From Natrialbaceae archaeon B1-Br10_E2g2 (GTDB taxonomy: Archaea > Halobacteriota > Halobacteria > Halobacteriales > Natrialbaceae): a stretch of 36,714 nt of DNA. Below are positions 1 through 8,015 of the stretch, piece after piece (positions within the stretch are counted from its first letter, which is position 1; every line of letters begins with the position of its first letter). The stretch covers positions 1 through 36,714 of the forward strand of contig LKMK01000003.1 in the NCBI GenBank assembly GCA_001563805.1, given 5' to 3'. Both the position numbers and the translations under genes were made by a program. The notes beneath the pieces are model-generated. The model did no database searches. It had not been told where the DNA came from and saw only the letters and a list, made by a program, of their open reading frames with translations.

Positions 1-65
1 CGACGCCCGCCGACCGACGGATACTCAAAGCCTCGCGATCGAACAGCCTCGAGAGACGACGAGAG

Positions 66-1223
66 ATGCCAGACGTACTGATCGGGTTCGACTCGATCCT
101 CGGCGGTATCGAGTCGGCGGAGCTGAAGTTCGCGATCTCGGTCGCAGCGCTCGGTTTACTCGTGTTTGTGTTGCTCTCTTACCGGAGCCTCCAGTCGTGG
201 ATCGGCGAGCGAAGCCGACCGCTGTACGGCGATCTCGTCTCGACTGTGGTCCTCGTCGGGACCTGCGCGTTCGTACTCGCCGTCGTCCTCGGCGTGTGGG
301 GACAGACCGGGACGGTTCGGGACGCCTACACGGACCACGGGATCGACAGCGCACTCGTGCCGAACGCGATCGCGTCGTTCATCCTCCTCGTCGGGACACT
401 GATCGTCACGCGGTTCATCCGCCGACTCATCGACGAGGTCCTCGGATCGTCCTCGGCCGTCACGGCCCACCAGCGCGAGATCACCCACCGGGTCGCCCAG
501 GTGATCGTCTGGTCGGTCTCGCTCGTTGTCGTCCTCGGGGTCTGGATCGACGACCTCGGGGGCCTGCTCGTCGGGGCTGGCTTCCTCGGAATCGTCGTCG
601 GGATGGCGGCCCGTCAGACCCTCGGGACCGTCCTCGCCGGCTTCGTCATGATGTTCGACCGCCCGTTCGAGATCGGCGACTGGATCGTCCTCGACGACGA
701 ACAGGGGATCGTCACCGACATCTCGATCGTCAGCACCCGCATCCGCTCGTTCGACGGCGAATACATTATGATACCCAACGACGTCGTCGCCTCGCGCATG
801 GTGACGAACCGCTCGAAGCGCGGCCGTCTGCGCGTCGAGATCGACGTGGGTGTCGATTACGACGCCGACGTCGAACGGGCGATGGCGCTCGCCGAATCGG
901 CCGTCGACGACCTCGAGTGGGCGCTCTCGGCGCCGGCACCTCGGGTCGTGAGCAAGGAGTTCGGCGATTCGGCGATCGTCCTCGGCGTGCGATTCTGGCT
1001 CGACGATCCGAGCGCCCGGCGCGTCTCGAGCGCCCGGACGGCCGCGATCACCGCGATCAAACGCGCGTTCGACGACGCGGGAATCGGGATCCCGTACCCA
1101 CAGCGCCAGCTCTCCGACCGCACGAGGGCGGCCGACGCGAGGGTCACCGACGACGGCGGCAACGCCGGCCCGGACTCCCGTGACGACCTGGAGCGAGGGC
1201 TATCGCCACGAGAAGACGACTGA
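66..1223 (+). CDS. MscS-family small-conductance mechanosensitive channel
   Basis: A 385-residue membrane protein expected to open under membrane tension and release solutes on hypo-osmotic shock. About four hydrophobic segments fill residues 20-160. They are followed by a glycine/alanine-rich pore-lining helix (roughly 165-195, including VGMAARQTLGTVLAGF) that runs directly into the MscS beta-domain signature (FDRPFEIGDWIVL). The rest matches the cytoplasmic vestibule, and the last 40 residues form a charged, probably disordered tail. The family assignment is firm; ion selectivity cannot be inferred. The start at 66 is the first ATG of the open frame. The next gene starts 18 bases downstream on the same strand, so the two may be co-transcribed. 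Confidence 0.93.
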   Translation: MPDVLIGFDSILGGIESAELKFAISVAALGLLVFVLLSYRSLQSWIGERSRPLYGDLVSTVVLVGTCAFVLAVVLGVWGQTGTVRDAYTDHGIDSALVPNAIASFILLVGTLIVTRFIRRLIDEVLGSSSAVTAHQREITHRVAQVIVWSVSLVVVLGVWIDDLGGLLVGAGFLGIVVGMAARQTLGTVLAGFVMMFDRPFEIGDWIVLDDEQGIVTDISIVSTRIRSFDGEYIMIPNDVVASRMVTNRSKRGRLRVEIDVGVDYDADVERAMALAESAVDDLEWALSAPAPRVVSKEFGDSAIVLGVRFWLDDPSARRVSSARTAAITAIKRAFDDAGIGIPYPQRQLSDRTRAADARVTDDGGNAGPDSRDDLERGLSPREDD

Positions 1224-1241
1224 CGCCACTGATACCGACCG

Positions 1242-1820
1242 ATGACACTCAGAGACCGACGCGATATCGAGACCGACGTGTACCAGCCCGCCGAAGACTC
1301 GCAGCTGCTCGCCGACGTCGTCTGCGAGCGACTCGCCGCCGATCCCGACGACGTGATCCTCGAGGTCGGCACGGGCTCCGGCTACATTGCCGGGCGGATC
1401 AGTGAGACGACCGACGCACGCGTGATCGCCTCGGACGTGAACCCCCACGCCGTCCGGCAGGCCCGCGGTGAGGGCGTCGAGACGGTTCGTGCCGACCTCG
1501 TCTCCCCGTTCGCCGACGGCGCCTTCGACGTCGTGGCGTTCAACCCGCCGTACCTGCCGACCGAGCCCGAAACCGAGTGGGACGACTGGATGGAACGGGC
1601 CCTCTCGGGCGGCGAGGACGGTCGTGCGGTGATCGACCCGTTCCTCGAGCGCGTCGGCCGCGTGCTCGCGCCCGGGGGCGTCGTCTACCTCCTCGTGAGC
1701 AGTCTCACCGGCGTCGACGAGGTCGCCGAACGGGCCGGCGAGGAGGGGTTCAGCGCCGTCGCCGTCGCCGACGAGTCGTTCCCGTTCGAGACGCTGACCG
1801 TCCTCGAGTTACATCGGTAG
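1242..1820 (+). CDS. HemK2/PrmC-like class I SAM-dependent methyltransferase
   Basis: A 192-residue methyltransferase without the N-terminal helical domain of bacterial PrmC, matching the short archaeal/eukaryal HemK2 (Mtq2) form that methylates glutamine in the GGQ loop of class I release factors. The N-terminal VYQPAEDSQLL is the hallmark of this subfamily. The SAM loop is LEVGTGSGYIAG, and the catalytic NPPY motif is seen as FNPPYLPTEPE, which supports an N-methyltransferase acting on a planar amide. aRF1 glutamine as the substrate is inferred from family knowledge. It lies close behind the MscS gene and may share its transcript. No key motif is missing. Confidence 0.92.
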   Translation: MTLRDRRDIETDVYQPAEDSQLLADVVCERLAADPDDVILEVGTGSGYIAGRISETTDARVIASDVNPHAVRQARGEGVETVRADLVSPFADGAFDVVAFNPPYLPTEPETEWDDWMERALSGGEDGRAVIDPFLERVGRVLAPGGVVYLLVSSLTGVDEVAERAGEEGFSAVAVADESFPFETLTVLELHR

Positions 1821-1884
1821 GGCCCACGGCCGAGCCGCGACGAGGGGGTTAAGTCGAACGGGGACCAGAGAGCGAACGGATTCC

Positions 1885-2661
1885 ATGCCCCGTGAGCACG
1901 AGGGAGAGGGGCCGACGGACGTCGCGACCGACGAGTCGGCGACCGACGAGCCGTCGGTGACCTCCACAGCCGGTCAGAACGGCAACCAGCTGACGCTCAA
2001 ACTTACCCATCCGAACTGCTGGATGCGGGAGGTGACCGCCGAAACGGACGCACAGTTGCTCGTCAACGCGGTCTACATCGTCGAGGGACAGGTCAAAACG
2101 CACGTGGTCGCGTACGCGGAGTCGAGGGCGGCCCTCGAGGAACTCGTCCGGCTGACCCACGAGTCGGAACACACCGTCTCCGTGACCGAGATGTACAGCC
2201 AGCACGATTTCGGGAGCGATTCCGCCCTCGAGAAGAAGGCCCAGCGGAGCCTGCTCGTCGAGTACGATCCGGCAAAGAGCATCCACGACGCGCTGGTTTC
2301 GCGGGGGTTCATGCCACAGGAGCCGATTCGCATCCGCGACGGCTGGGAGTACTGGACGGTCGCCGCCGACGACTCCCGCGAGACGATCCAGGAGAAACTC
2401 GAGACGGTCCAGTCGGAAGGAGACGCCGAAATAACGGTCCAGAAGATCACGAGCCACGGCAGCGTCGATTACCCCGAGGTGTCCCTCGAGCGCCTCTCGG
2501 ATCGCCAGCGCGAGGTCTTCGAACTGGCCCGGGAACTGGGCTACTACGACTCGCCCCGGCAGATCTCCGGGACGGATCTGGCCGAGGAACTTGGCATCTC
2601 TAAGACGACAGTCCACGAGCACCTCCGGAAGGTGGAGGCCACACTCCTGGGCTCGAGCTGA
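1885..2661 (+). CDS. Bat-type helix-turn-helix transcriptional regulator
   Basis: A 258-residue protein with a C-terminal HTH_10 (bacterio-opsin activator type) DNA-binding domain at about residues 204-256: LSDRQREVFELA, then a tyrosine/aspartate turn, then the recognition helix ISKTTVHEHLRK. The first 35 residues are acidic and low-complexity. Residues 35-200 form the beta-rich sensory/BAT-like region of these haloarchaeal regulators, with no PAS or GAF motif I can name. Ligand and target genes are unknown. The upstream sequence contains a short TTAA element about 35 bases before the ATG. It probably controls neighbouring or remote metabolic genes, as such proteins do elsewhere in haloarchaea. 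Confidence 0.9.
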   Translation: MPREHEGEGPTDVATDESATDEPSVTSTAGQNGNQLTLKLTHPNCWMREVTAETDAQLLVNAVYIVEGQVKTHVVAYAESRAALEELVRLTHESEHTVSVTEMYSQHDFGSDSALEKKAQRSLLVEYDPAKSIHDALVSRGFMPQEPIRIRDGWEYWTVAADDSRETIQEKLETVQSEGDAEITVQKITSHGSVDYPEVSLERLSDRQREVFELARELGYYDSPRQISGTDLAEELGISKTTVHEHLRKVEATLLGSS

Positions 2662-3052
2662 CCGCTCGGTCGAAGCTCCTCTCCCGTGAACCGGTGAAAT
2701 CTGCACGGTTGAACGCGCCGGGCAGAAGTCCTCTACGGCCGTTGCGGTGGTGGTCGAGACGGACACCGCCTCGGCGACGTTTCGAAGGGGGAACGAATCT
2801 GACGGGCAACCACCTCGAAACGCACCGGAACAAATTACGAACGTCCTCGAGGGGAATGAGGCCACCGCCGAAAGAGCCACATCACATCGGTCCACCGCAG
2901 CAGGTCTCCACGGGACGATCGAATCTCCGTCGAAATCGAACAGTATCCTCAGCCTGACCACGGCGTCGAAACTCGATTTCGGACTAGTTTCAGCCATCGG
3001 GAGCGAACCCGTCGTCAGTGGAATTAATATCAATCGGCAATATCGTCGAGAT
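2662..3052. other. Intergenic stretch, no gene recognised
   Basis: A 391-base stretch between the Bat-type regulator and the small membrane gene. Open frames through it on both strands show no recognisable domain and read like shadows. The only supported element is an AT-rich promoter-like box (AATTAATATC at about 3021-3030) serving the gene that starts at 3053. Confidence 0.5.
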
Positions 3053-3265
3053 ATGGTCTCGCCCGAACTCTGGTTGATGGCCGCCGGTGGGATCGCGATC
3101 GGCGGCGGCGTCGTCCACTGGTTTCGACCGTTCCTCACACATCAGGGCGCCGGTCTCGAGGTCGACGTGGAGCGACTCACGCGGTTCGATCTGATCGTCG
3201 GCCGACTCACGGGCGTCCTCATCGCGGGCTTCGGGGTGTTGCTGCTCTCCGTGGGGCTGTTCTAG
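3053..3265 (+). CDS. Small two-TM membrane protein, conserved-type hypothetical
   Basis: A 70-residue protein with one hydrophobic segment near residues 5-20 and a second near 50-68, joined by an acidic and arginine-rich loop (VDVERLTRFDLIVGRLTG). The frame stays open far upstream, but the ATG at 3053 is preferred because an AATTAATATC TATA-like box lies 23-32 bases before it, as expected for a leaderless haloarchaeal transcript. Residues upstream of that ATG are hydrophilic and unlike a haloarchaeal N-terminus. Function is unknown. The second helix, with its glycine and leucine-rich pattern, resembles many small haloarchaeal membrane proteins of unknown role. Confidence 0.7.
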   Translation: MVSPELWLMAAGGIAIGGGVVHWFRPFLTHQGAGLEVDVERLTRFDLIVGRLTGVLIAGFGVLLLSVGLF

Positions 3266-3314
3266 CGCCAGCCACCCATGGACGCACTACAAACGCGACC
3301 GGTTCACCCCACCG

Positions 3315-4298
3315 ATGGACGTCACTAAGCTGCAGTTGGCGTTGCTCCTGGCCGGGCTTGTCCTCGTCAGCGTCTTCACAGACGGTGGTCTCCTTCCGGG
3401 ATCGGTCGGACTGCTCGCCTGGATCGCCTTCGCTCTCGTGGTGATTGTTCCGTGCTGGGCGATCGGGCCCACGATAACGCTCTATGCCCGGAAGTTCAAC
3501 GTCTCCATCCCCACGCTGATCGCGTGTTCGCTGGCCTTGCTCGTCGTCCTCGCCACGACCACGCGAGTTGGGTCGCCGTCGATGACTTACGACGGAGTCG
3601 CTCCGTACTTCAACCTCACGAGCTACGGCTACGGGTTTGCACTCGCCGTGGGGGGACTGCTCGGACTGCCGATCATGGTCGGGAATCTCCGATACTATCG
3701 AGGGCTCAGGAACGCAACCGCCGCTGGAGCGGCCGAGGATGGTGATCCAGTAGTGGCCTGCGGAACAGTCAGAACACTCGACGCCGAGGGTCGAGCCGAC
3801 CGCGACGAACGTACCGTCTGTTCACAGACCGTGATCAGACGACGCGGCGGCGGCCGGCTTCGCGCCGCTGACCAGTACGTCTCCGGGCACAGACGAGCTG
3901 CCACCGACTTCTATCTGAGAGCGGAATCCAAACCGGAGCGCCTGCTCGTCACCCCGAAGCAAGTCTCCCTCGAGTTCGACGCCGACAACTCGACCCTGGC
4001 AGACGACGGGACGACCGATGCGACTGACTCGGATGGATCCGATGACCAAGCAGGCCTCGAGCGGTCACGAATCGTGACCGGAGAGACTGCGTGCGTCGTC
4101 GGCAAAGCGGTTACCGTCTCCGGAGCCGAGTACCCCGACTCGCCCGTCGTCGGGGCCGACGGGTCGCCCGTGTTGATCGCCGACGGATCTCGCGAGGAGA
4201 CGATGCGGACGCTCCAACTGCGTGTCTACGGCGGCGGCTTCTTCGGGCTGGTAGTGACGCCGCTCGGGTACCTACTCATGCTCGTTGGGACGCTCTGA
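3315..4298 (+). CDS. Membrane protein with soluble beta-domain (GIDE-like), hypothetical
   Basis: A 327-residue protein with four hydrophobic segments in the first 125 residues, a soluble region of about 170 residues, and a final TM helix (about 305-325). The soluble part contains paired features (VACGTVRTL, CSQTVIRRR, RIVTGETACVVGKAV, PVLIADGSREE) resembling the GIDE/MUL1-type ligand-like domain found between TM helices in many archaeal proteins. That resemblance is by pattern only. An acidic Asp/Ser/Thr linker around residues 225-250 splits the soluble part. No RING finger is present, so a ubiquitin-ligase role is not implied. It lies 49 bases after the preceding small membrane gene, possibly as an operon. 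Confidence 0.75.
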   Translation: MDVTKLQLALLLAGLVLVSVFTDGGLLPGSVGLLAWIAFALVVIVPCWAIGPTITLYARKFNVSIPTLIACSLALLVVLATTTRVGSPSMTYDGVAPYFNLTSYGYGFALAVGGLLGLPIMVGNLRYYRGLRNATAAGAAEDGDPVVACGTVRTLDAEGRADRDERTVCSQTVIRRRGGGRLRAADQYVSGHRRAATDFYLRAESKPERLLVTPKQVSLEFDADNSTLADDGTTDATDSDGSDDQAGLERSRIVTGETACVVGKAVTVSGAEYPDSPVVGADGSPVLIADGSREETMRTLQLRVYGGGFFGLVVTPLGYLLMLVGTL

Positions 4299-4686
4299 TC
4301 GCTGATCAGGCTGGCGAGTTCGTCACCGGCTGGTGACGGTTCGAGCTTCGTCGATGGTACCCGCGTCGCCGAGGGCCTGCCTGGACGTCGGTCTCGGTCG
4401 CCGGTCACCGCGCCGGTGTTGACACCAGCCCGTCGCCACCCGACCAAGCGAACGGTCGTGGGTTGAACGGGGAGACGGATTTCAGTGGGAGACCTCAACC
4501 CGCCGTGAACGACGGGTCGTGCGCTCGAAGATACCGAATGGGTACTACCCACCTTCCGTCCGGTCCAGTAGCCACTCGCCGGAGTTGATGGCACACATCC
4601 CTGGAGCGTCGATACGGAACCGCTGTCGCCCGTGTCGACATCGAGGCGCCTTCCCACGCTCGCGCCGAGACTCGGGAGGAACCGTT
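4299..4686. other. Intergenic region with a dyad between convergent genes
   Basis: About 390 bases lie between the end of the membrane protein gene and the 3' end of the minus-strand cyclodeaminase gene, and no convincing gene is seen. A perfect 7-base inverted repeat GGGTTGA (4460-4466) / TCAACCC (4495-4501) encloses a doubled GGGAGAC, and is followed at once by a short hairpin around GCCGTGAACGACGG (4502-4515). This could be a transcription end structure for the converging genes or a worn transposon end. Confidence 0.4.
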
Positions 4687-5673
4687 TCAGTCGCTTCGCA
4701 TGAGCGCCAGCGAGTCGGCGTTGGCCGACCGGGCGCGGTCGTAGACGACGCGCGCGGCGGCGACGTCCTGGATCGCCAGCCCGGTCGAGTCGAACACCGT
4801 GATCGCGTCCGCGTCGGTTCGGCCCGGACTCGACCCGACGACGATCTCGCCGATCTGGGCGTGAATGTCCGCCTCCGTCAGCGTCCCGTCCTGCCAGGGG
4901 ACGTTGATCTCGCCGGAGTGGGTCGTCTGCTCGTAGTCGTCGATGACGAGTTTCGCCTCGAGCAACACCTCGTCGGCGAGTTCGTGTTTTCCGTCGGCAT
5001 CGGCGCCCATCGCGTTCACGTGCGTGTGTTCGCCGAGGTCGGCCCGAGAGACGATCGGCTCTCGGACCGGCGTCACCGTCGAGAGGACGTCACAGCCCGC
5101 AGCTTCGGCGATCGAACCCCGGCGGACGTCGAACTCGTCGCCGAAGGCCTCGAGGAACGCCTCAACGGCTGCTTCGTCGAGGTCGGAGACGACGACCTCC
5201 TCGATCGGACGGACCTCGCTGATCGCCTCGAGCTGGGCGTACGACTGGACGCCGGCCCCCACGATGCCGAGCGACCGTGCGTCCTCGACCGCGAGGTGAT
5301 CGGTCGCGACGGCGGCCGCGGCGCCGGTTCGACGCATCGTCAGTTCCGTCCCGTCCATCACCGCCAGCGGAAAGCCGGTCTCGGGGTCGGAGTAGATCAT
5401 CGTCCCCATCACCGTCGGCAGGTCGTTCGCGTCCGGGTTGTCGGGGTGGACGTTGACCCACTTGATGCCGGCCGCGTCCCACTCGCCCGCGTCCATGTAC
5501 GCCGGCATCGCCCTGAAGTCCCCGTTGTACTGTGGCAGATCGATGTAGGATTTAGCCGGCATCTGTACGTCGCCGCGCTCGTAGGCAGCGAAGGCGTCCT
5601 CGACAGCGTCGACCAGCGCGGACATCGGTGCGAACCGCGTCACGTCGTCGCTGGACAGGAAGGTCGTTTCCAT
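4687..5673 (-). CDS. Ornithine cyclodeaminase / alanine dehydrogenase family protein
   Basis: A 328-residue NAD(P)-dependent enzyme of the ornithine cyclodeaminase/mu-crystallin family. Members convert ornithine to proline, interconvert alanine and pyruvate (Archaeoglobus-type AlaDH), or reduce imino acids. Visible hallmarks are MPAKSYIDLP (about 38-47), KWVNVHP (71-77), TMRRTGAAAA (about 112-120), the dinucleotide loop GIVGAGVQSYAQ (136-147), the active-site aspartate region MGADADGKHEL and the C-terminal DSTGLAIQDVAAA. All family motifs are intact. The ATG at 5673 is preferred over longer frames because it begins the conserved domain and a TATA-like element (AGTATACT, 5697-5704) sits at the right distance. 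It is divergent from dgcN, suggesting a role in D-amino acid or imino acid metabolism. Confidence 0.92.
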   Translation of the reverse strand: METTFLSSDDVTRFAPMSALVDAVEDAFAAYERGDVQMPAKSYIDLPQYNGDFRAMPAYMDAGEWDAAGIKWVNVHPDNPDANDLPTVMGTMIYSDPETGFPLAVMDGTELTMRRTGAAAAVATDHLAVEDARSLGIVGAGVQSYAQLEAISEVRPIEEVVVSDLDEAAVEAFLEAFGDEFDVRRGSIAEAAGCDVLSTVTPVREPIVSRADLGEHTHVNAMGADADGKHELADEVLLEAKLVIDDYEQTTHSGEINVPWQDGTLTEADIHAQIGEIVVGSSPGRTDADAITVFDSTGLAIQDVAAARVVYDRARSANADSLALMRSD

Positions 5674-5901
5674 ACTCGCTGGTTTCACCTGACCCCAGTA
5701 TACTGTGACCCGCACATGTCCGGTTTGTTGGCTGGGAGACAGGTGCGTCGCACACTCCCGGCGCTCGCTCGCCTCCTCGCGTATTCGTCCGGCCGTCCCC
5801 CCGCGTATTCGTCCGCTCGTGCCTCGCGTATTCCGCGGCGCTGCGACTGGACCGGAGATGTCCGGTCGTACTACTTTGACCGAACTGCCGTAACTCGAGG
5901 T
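5674..5901. promoter_or_regulatory. Divergent promoter region with repeat and dyad array
   Basis: This spacer controls both the cyclodeaminase gene (minus) and dgcN (plus). Seen directly: a 10-base palindrome CAGTATACTG (5696-5705) overlapping the minus-strand TATA position; three direct repeats CGCGTATTCGTCCG / same / CGCGTATTCCGCG starting at 5778, 5802 and 5825 (spacing 24 and 23 bases); a perfect dyad ACCGGA-GATG-TCCGGT at 5851-5866; and a second ATGTCCGGT at 5716-5724. A TACTACTTT box (about 5868-5876) fits the dgcN promoter. The layout suggests a shared operator region for one or two regulators. Confidence 0.6.
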
Positions 5902-6945
5902 ATGAGCCTCGAAACGACGTTCAGACCGCAAACGCCCGCGATCGTTCTCGCGGACGGTGCGTTCGGCCAACCCGCCGGGAAGACCGCCAACGGCGTCGTC
6001 GTACACAGCGACCTGTTCGACCCCCGCGTCGTCGTCGACTCCACCTGCGCCGGCTCCGACGCGGGATCGGTACTCGACCGACCGGAGGCGGGGGACGTCC
6101 CGGTCGTCGACAGCATGACAGCCGCGCTGGAGGCCGCTCCCGACGCCGAGGCGCTCGTTCTCGGCGTCGCCCCGGCCGGCGGAGCGCTTCCCGACGCGTG
6201 GGTCGACGACATCCAGGACGCGATGCGAGCCGGCTGTGACGTGGTCTCCGGGCTCCACGTCTTCCTCAGCGATGACGACTCCTGGCGGGCCGTCGCCGCC
6301 GAGTGCGGAGTGGACCTCGTCGACGTCCGAAAGCCGCCGGCCGAGGACGACCTCCGGGTGGCCGACGGGCGATCGCTGGATCTCGAGTCCACTGTGGTCC
6401 TCACGATGGGCACGGACTGTGCCGTCGGGAAGCGAACGACGACGTTCGAGCTGTACCAGGCCGCGAAAGCAGCCGGGCTAGACGCCGGCTGGGTGGCGAC
6501 CGGGCAGACCGGACGCCTGATCGGGGCCGACCGCGGCGTCGTGATCGACCGCGTCCCCGCGGATTTCACCGCCGGCGTCGTCGAGGAGATGGTCTGTGAC
6601 GTCGCCGCGGACCACGACTACGTCTTCGTCGAAGGACAGGCCGCACTCACCCACCACGCGTACGCCGGCGTGACGCTCTCGCTCTTACACGGGGCCGCAC
6701 CCGACGCCGTCGTCCTGGTCGACGAACCGGACCGCGAGACGCGGTCGCACTTCGACCGACTGTCCGTCTCGAGCGTCGAAACGGAGCGGCGGGCGATCGA
6801 GATGCTCTCCGGGGCCACGGTTGCCGCCGTCTCGACCTGGGCGGACGGCGACGCGGCGTCGGCCCTGTACGATCTCCCGGCGGCCAACGTCTACGAGGAC
6901 GGCGGCGCGGACGAACTCCTCGACGCGGTCGTAGACGCGCTATGA
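5902..6945 (+). CDS. dgcN: DgcN, D-glutamate N-acetyltransferase (DUF1611 family)
   Basis: A 347-residue DUF1611 protein. Family members were shown in marine Proteobacteria and halophilic archaea to be the N-acetyltransferase DgcN, which acetylates D-glutamate so that DgcA can racemise the product. The N-terminal half is a Rossmann-like domain. The C-terminal half carries a P-loop (GTDCAVGKRTTT from residue 170) followed by ATGQTGRLIGADRG and VEGQAALTHHAYAG, all typical of the family. The frame extends far upstream, but the ATG at 5902 begins the conserved N-terminus and follows a plausible TATA box. It overlaps dgcA by four bases (ATGA), so the two are translationally coupled. The specific substrate is inferred from the conserved pairing. 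Confidence 0.9.
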   Translation: MSLETTFRPQTPAIVLADGAFGQPAGKTANGVVVHSDLFDPRVVVDSTCAGSDAGSVLDRPEAGDVPVVDSMTAALEAAPDAEALVLGVAPAGGALPDAWVDDIQDAMRAGCDVVSGLHVFLSDDDSWRAVAAECGVDLVDVRKPPAEDDLRVADGRSLDLESTVVLTMGTDCAVGKRTTTFELYQAAKAAGLDAGWVATGQTGRLIGADRGVVIDRVPADFTAGVVEEMVCDVAADHDYVFVEGQAALTHHAYAGVTLSLLHGAAPDAVVLVDEPDRETRSHFDRLSVSSVETERRAIEMLSGATVAAVSTWADGDAASALYDLPAANVYEDGGADELLDAVVDAL

Positions 6946-7997
6946 GCACGATCACGGGCCTCTCCGCGGAGCCACACGATCTGCCGCTCCGAGAGCCGTT
7001 CGAGATCAGCCTCGGGGCCCGAGCGCGGGCGCGCAACGTGCTGGTGACGGTGGAGACGGATGCCGGCGTCCGAGGGCACGGCGAGGGATCACCGCTGCCG
7101 CCGGTCACGGGGGAGACCCAGCGTGCGGCCGTGGCGACGGCGCGAGCGGCGGCGTCCGTCGTCGAGGGCCGTGACATAGAGGAGTACCGGGCGCTCGTGA
7201 CCGACCTTCGCGACGCGTTCCCCGGGATGGTGTCGTCGCTGTTCGCCGTCGAAACGGCGCTCCTCGACGCGTACTGTCGCGAACGGGAGCTCCCGCTTTC
7301 GGCGCTGTTCGGCGGCCCGGCGGCGCCGGTTCGGACCGACCTGACGATTCCGATCCTCCCGCCGGAGTCGGCGGCCGAGCGTGCCGAGGCGGCTGCCGTG
7401 GCCGGGTTCGACCACCTCAAAATCAAGACCGGCACTGACGTCGCCGAGGACATCTCGCGGGTCGTCGCCGTTCGGGACGCCGCGCCCGAGGCCGCGTTGA
7501 AAGTGGACGCGAACCAGGGGTGGACGCCGTCCGAAGCCGTCTCCTTCGTAACCGAACTGGACTCGCGCGGTATCGACCTCGAACTGCTCGAACAGCCGGT
7601 CGCGAAAACCGACGTCGGCGGCCTCGCTCGAGTCAGGGACGACGTGTCGGTGCCCGTCGCCGCGGACGAGGCGGTCTTTACGCCCGCGGACGCGATTCGA
7701 GTCGTCAGGGAGGACGCCGCGGACGTCATCAACGTCAAACTCGGCAAGTCCGGACTGATGAACAGCCGAGCGATCGGCGAAATCGCGGCCGCCGCGAACG
7801 TGGAGCTGATGGTCGGCTGTATGCTCGAGAGCGCGATCGGCATCCACGCGAGCGCCCACCTGGTGTCGGGGTTCGGGGCGTTCGACTACGTGGACCTCGA
7901 CGGGAACCTGCTGCTAGAATCGGACGTCGTCGACACCACGTTCGATCCGGTCATCGAGCCGAGAGGGCCCGGTCACGGCGTCGAACCCGCTCGATAA
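6942..7997 (+). CDS. dgcA: DgcA, N-acetyl-D-glutamate racemase (enolase superfamily)
   Basis: A 351-residue mandelate-racemase/muconate-lactonising-type enolase superfamily member of the dipeptide-epimerase group. The acid/base lysines (KIK at 160-162 and K266, K269 of NVKLGKSG), the Mg ligands D189 (DANQGW), E217 (LEQP) and D242 (ADEA), and the C-terminal LDGNLLLESD are all present, so it should be active. By itself it would be called an L-Ala-D/L-Glu epimerase. The overlap with dgcN points instead to DgcA, racemising N-acetyl-D-glutamate to the L form that feeds arginine or glutamate metabolism. A deacetylase is not encoded next door, so the final step must be supplied elsewhere. Confidence 0.9.
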   Translation: MSTITGLSAEPHDLPLREPFEISLGARARARNVLVTVETDAGVRGHGEGSPLPPVTGETQRAAVATARAAASVVEGRDIEEYRALVTDLRDAFPGMVSSLFAVETALLDAYCRERELPLSALFGGPAAPVRTDLTIPILPPESAAERAEAAAVAGFDHLKIKTGTDVAEDISRVVAVRDAAPEAALKVDANQGWTPSEAVSFVTELDSRGIDLELLEQPVAKTDVGGLARVRDDVSVPVAADEAVFTPADAIRVVREDAADVINVKLGKSGLMNSRAIGEIAAAANVELMVGCMLESAIGIHASAHLVSGFGAFDYVDLDGNLLLESDVVDTTFDPVIEPRGPGHGVEPAR

Positions 7998-8015
7998 CGA
8001 CGCTCGAACACTGCG

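Noticed and set aside
1849-3138. Minus-strand frame across the Bat-type regulator and following spacer
   Set aside because: It is antisense to a clear HTH protein. The part in the spacer shows no domain, so no separate gene is supported.
5778-5837. CRISPR-like reading of the three direct repeats
   Set aside because: Repeats are only 13-14 bases, the gaps are about 10 bases, and no cas genes are nearby. An operator array fits better.
4519-5901. A 461-codon upstream extension of the dgcN frame
   Set aside because: It runs antisense through the cyclodeaminase gene and has no relation to DUF1611. The conserved protein begins at 5902.
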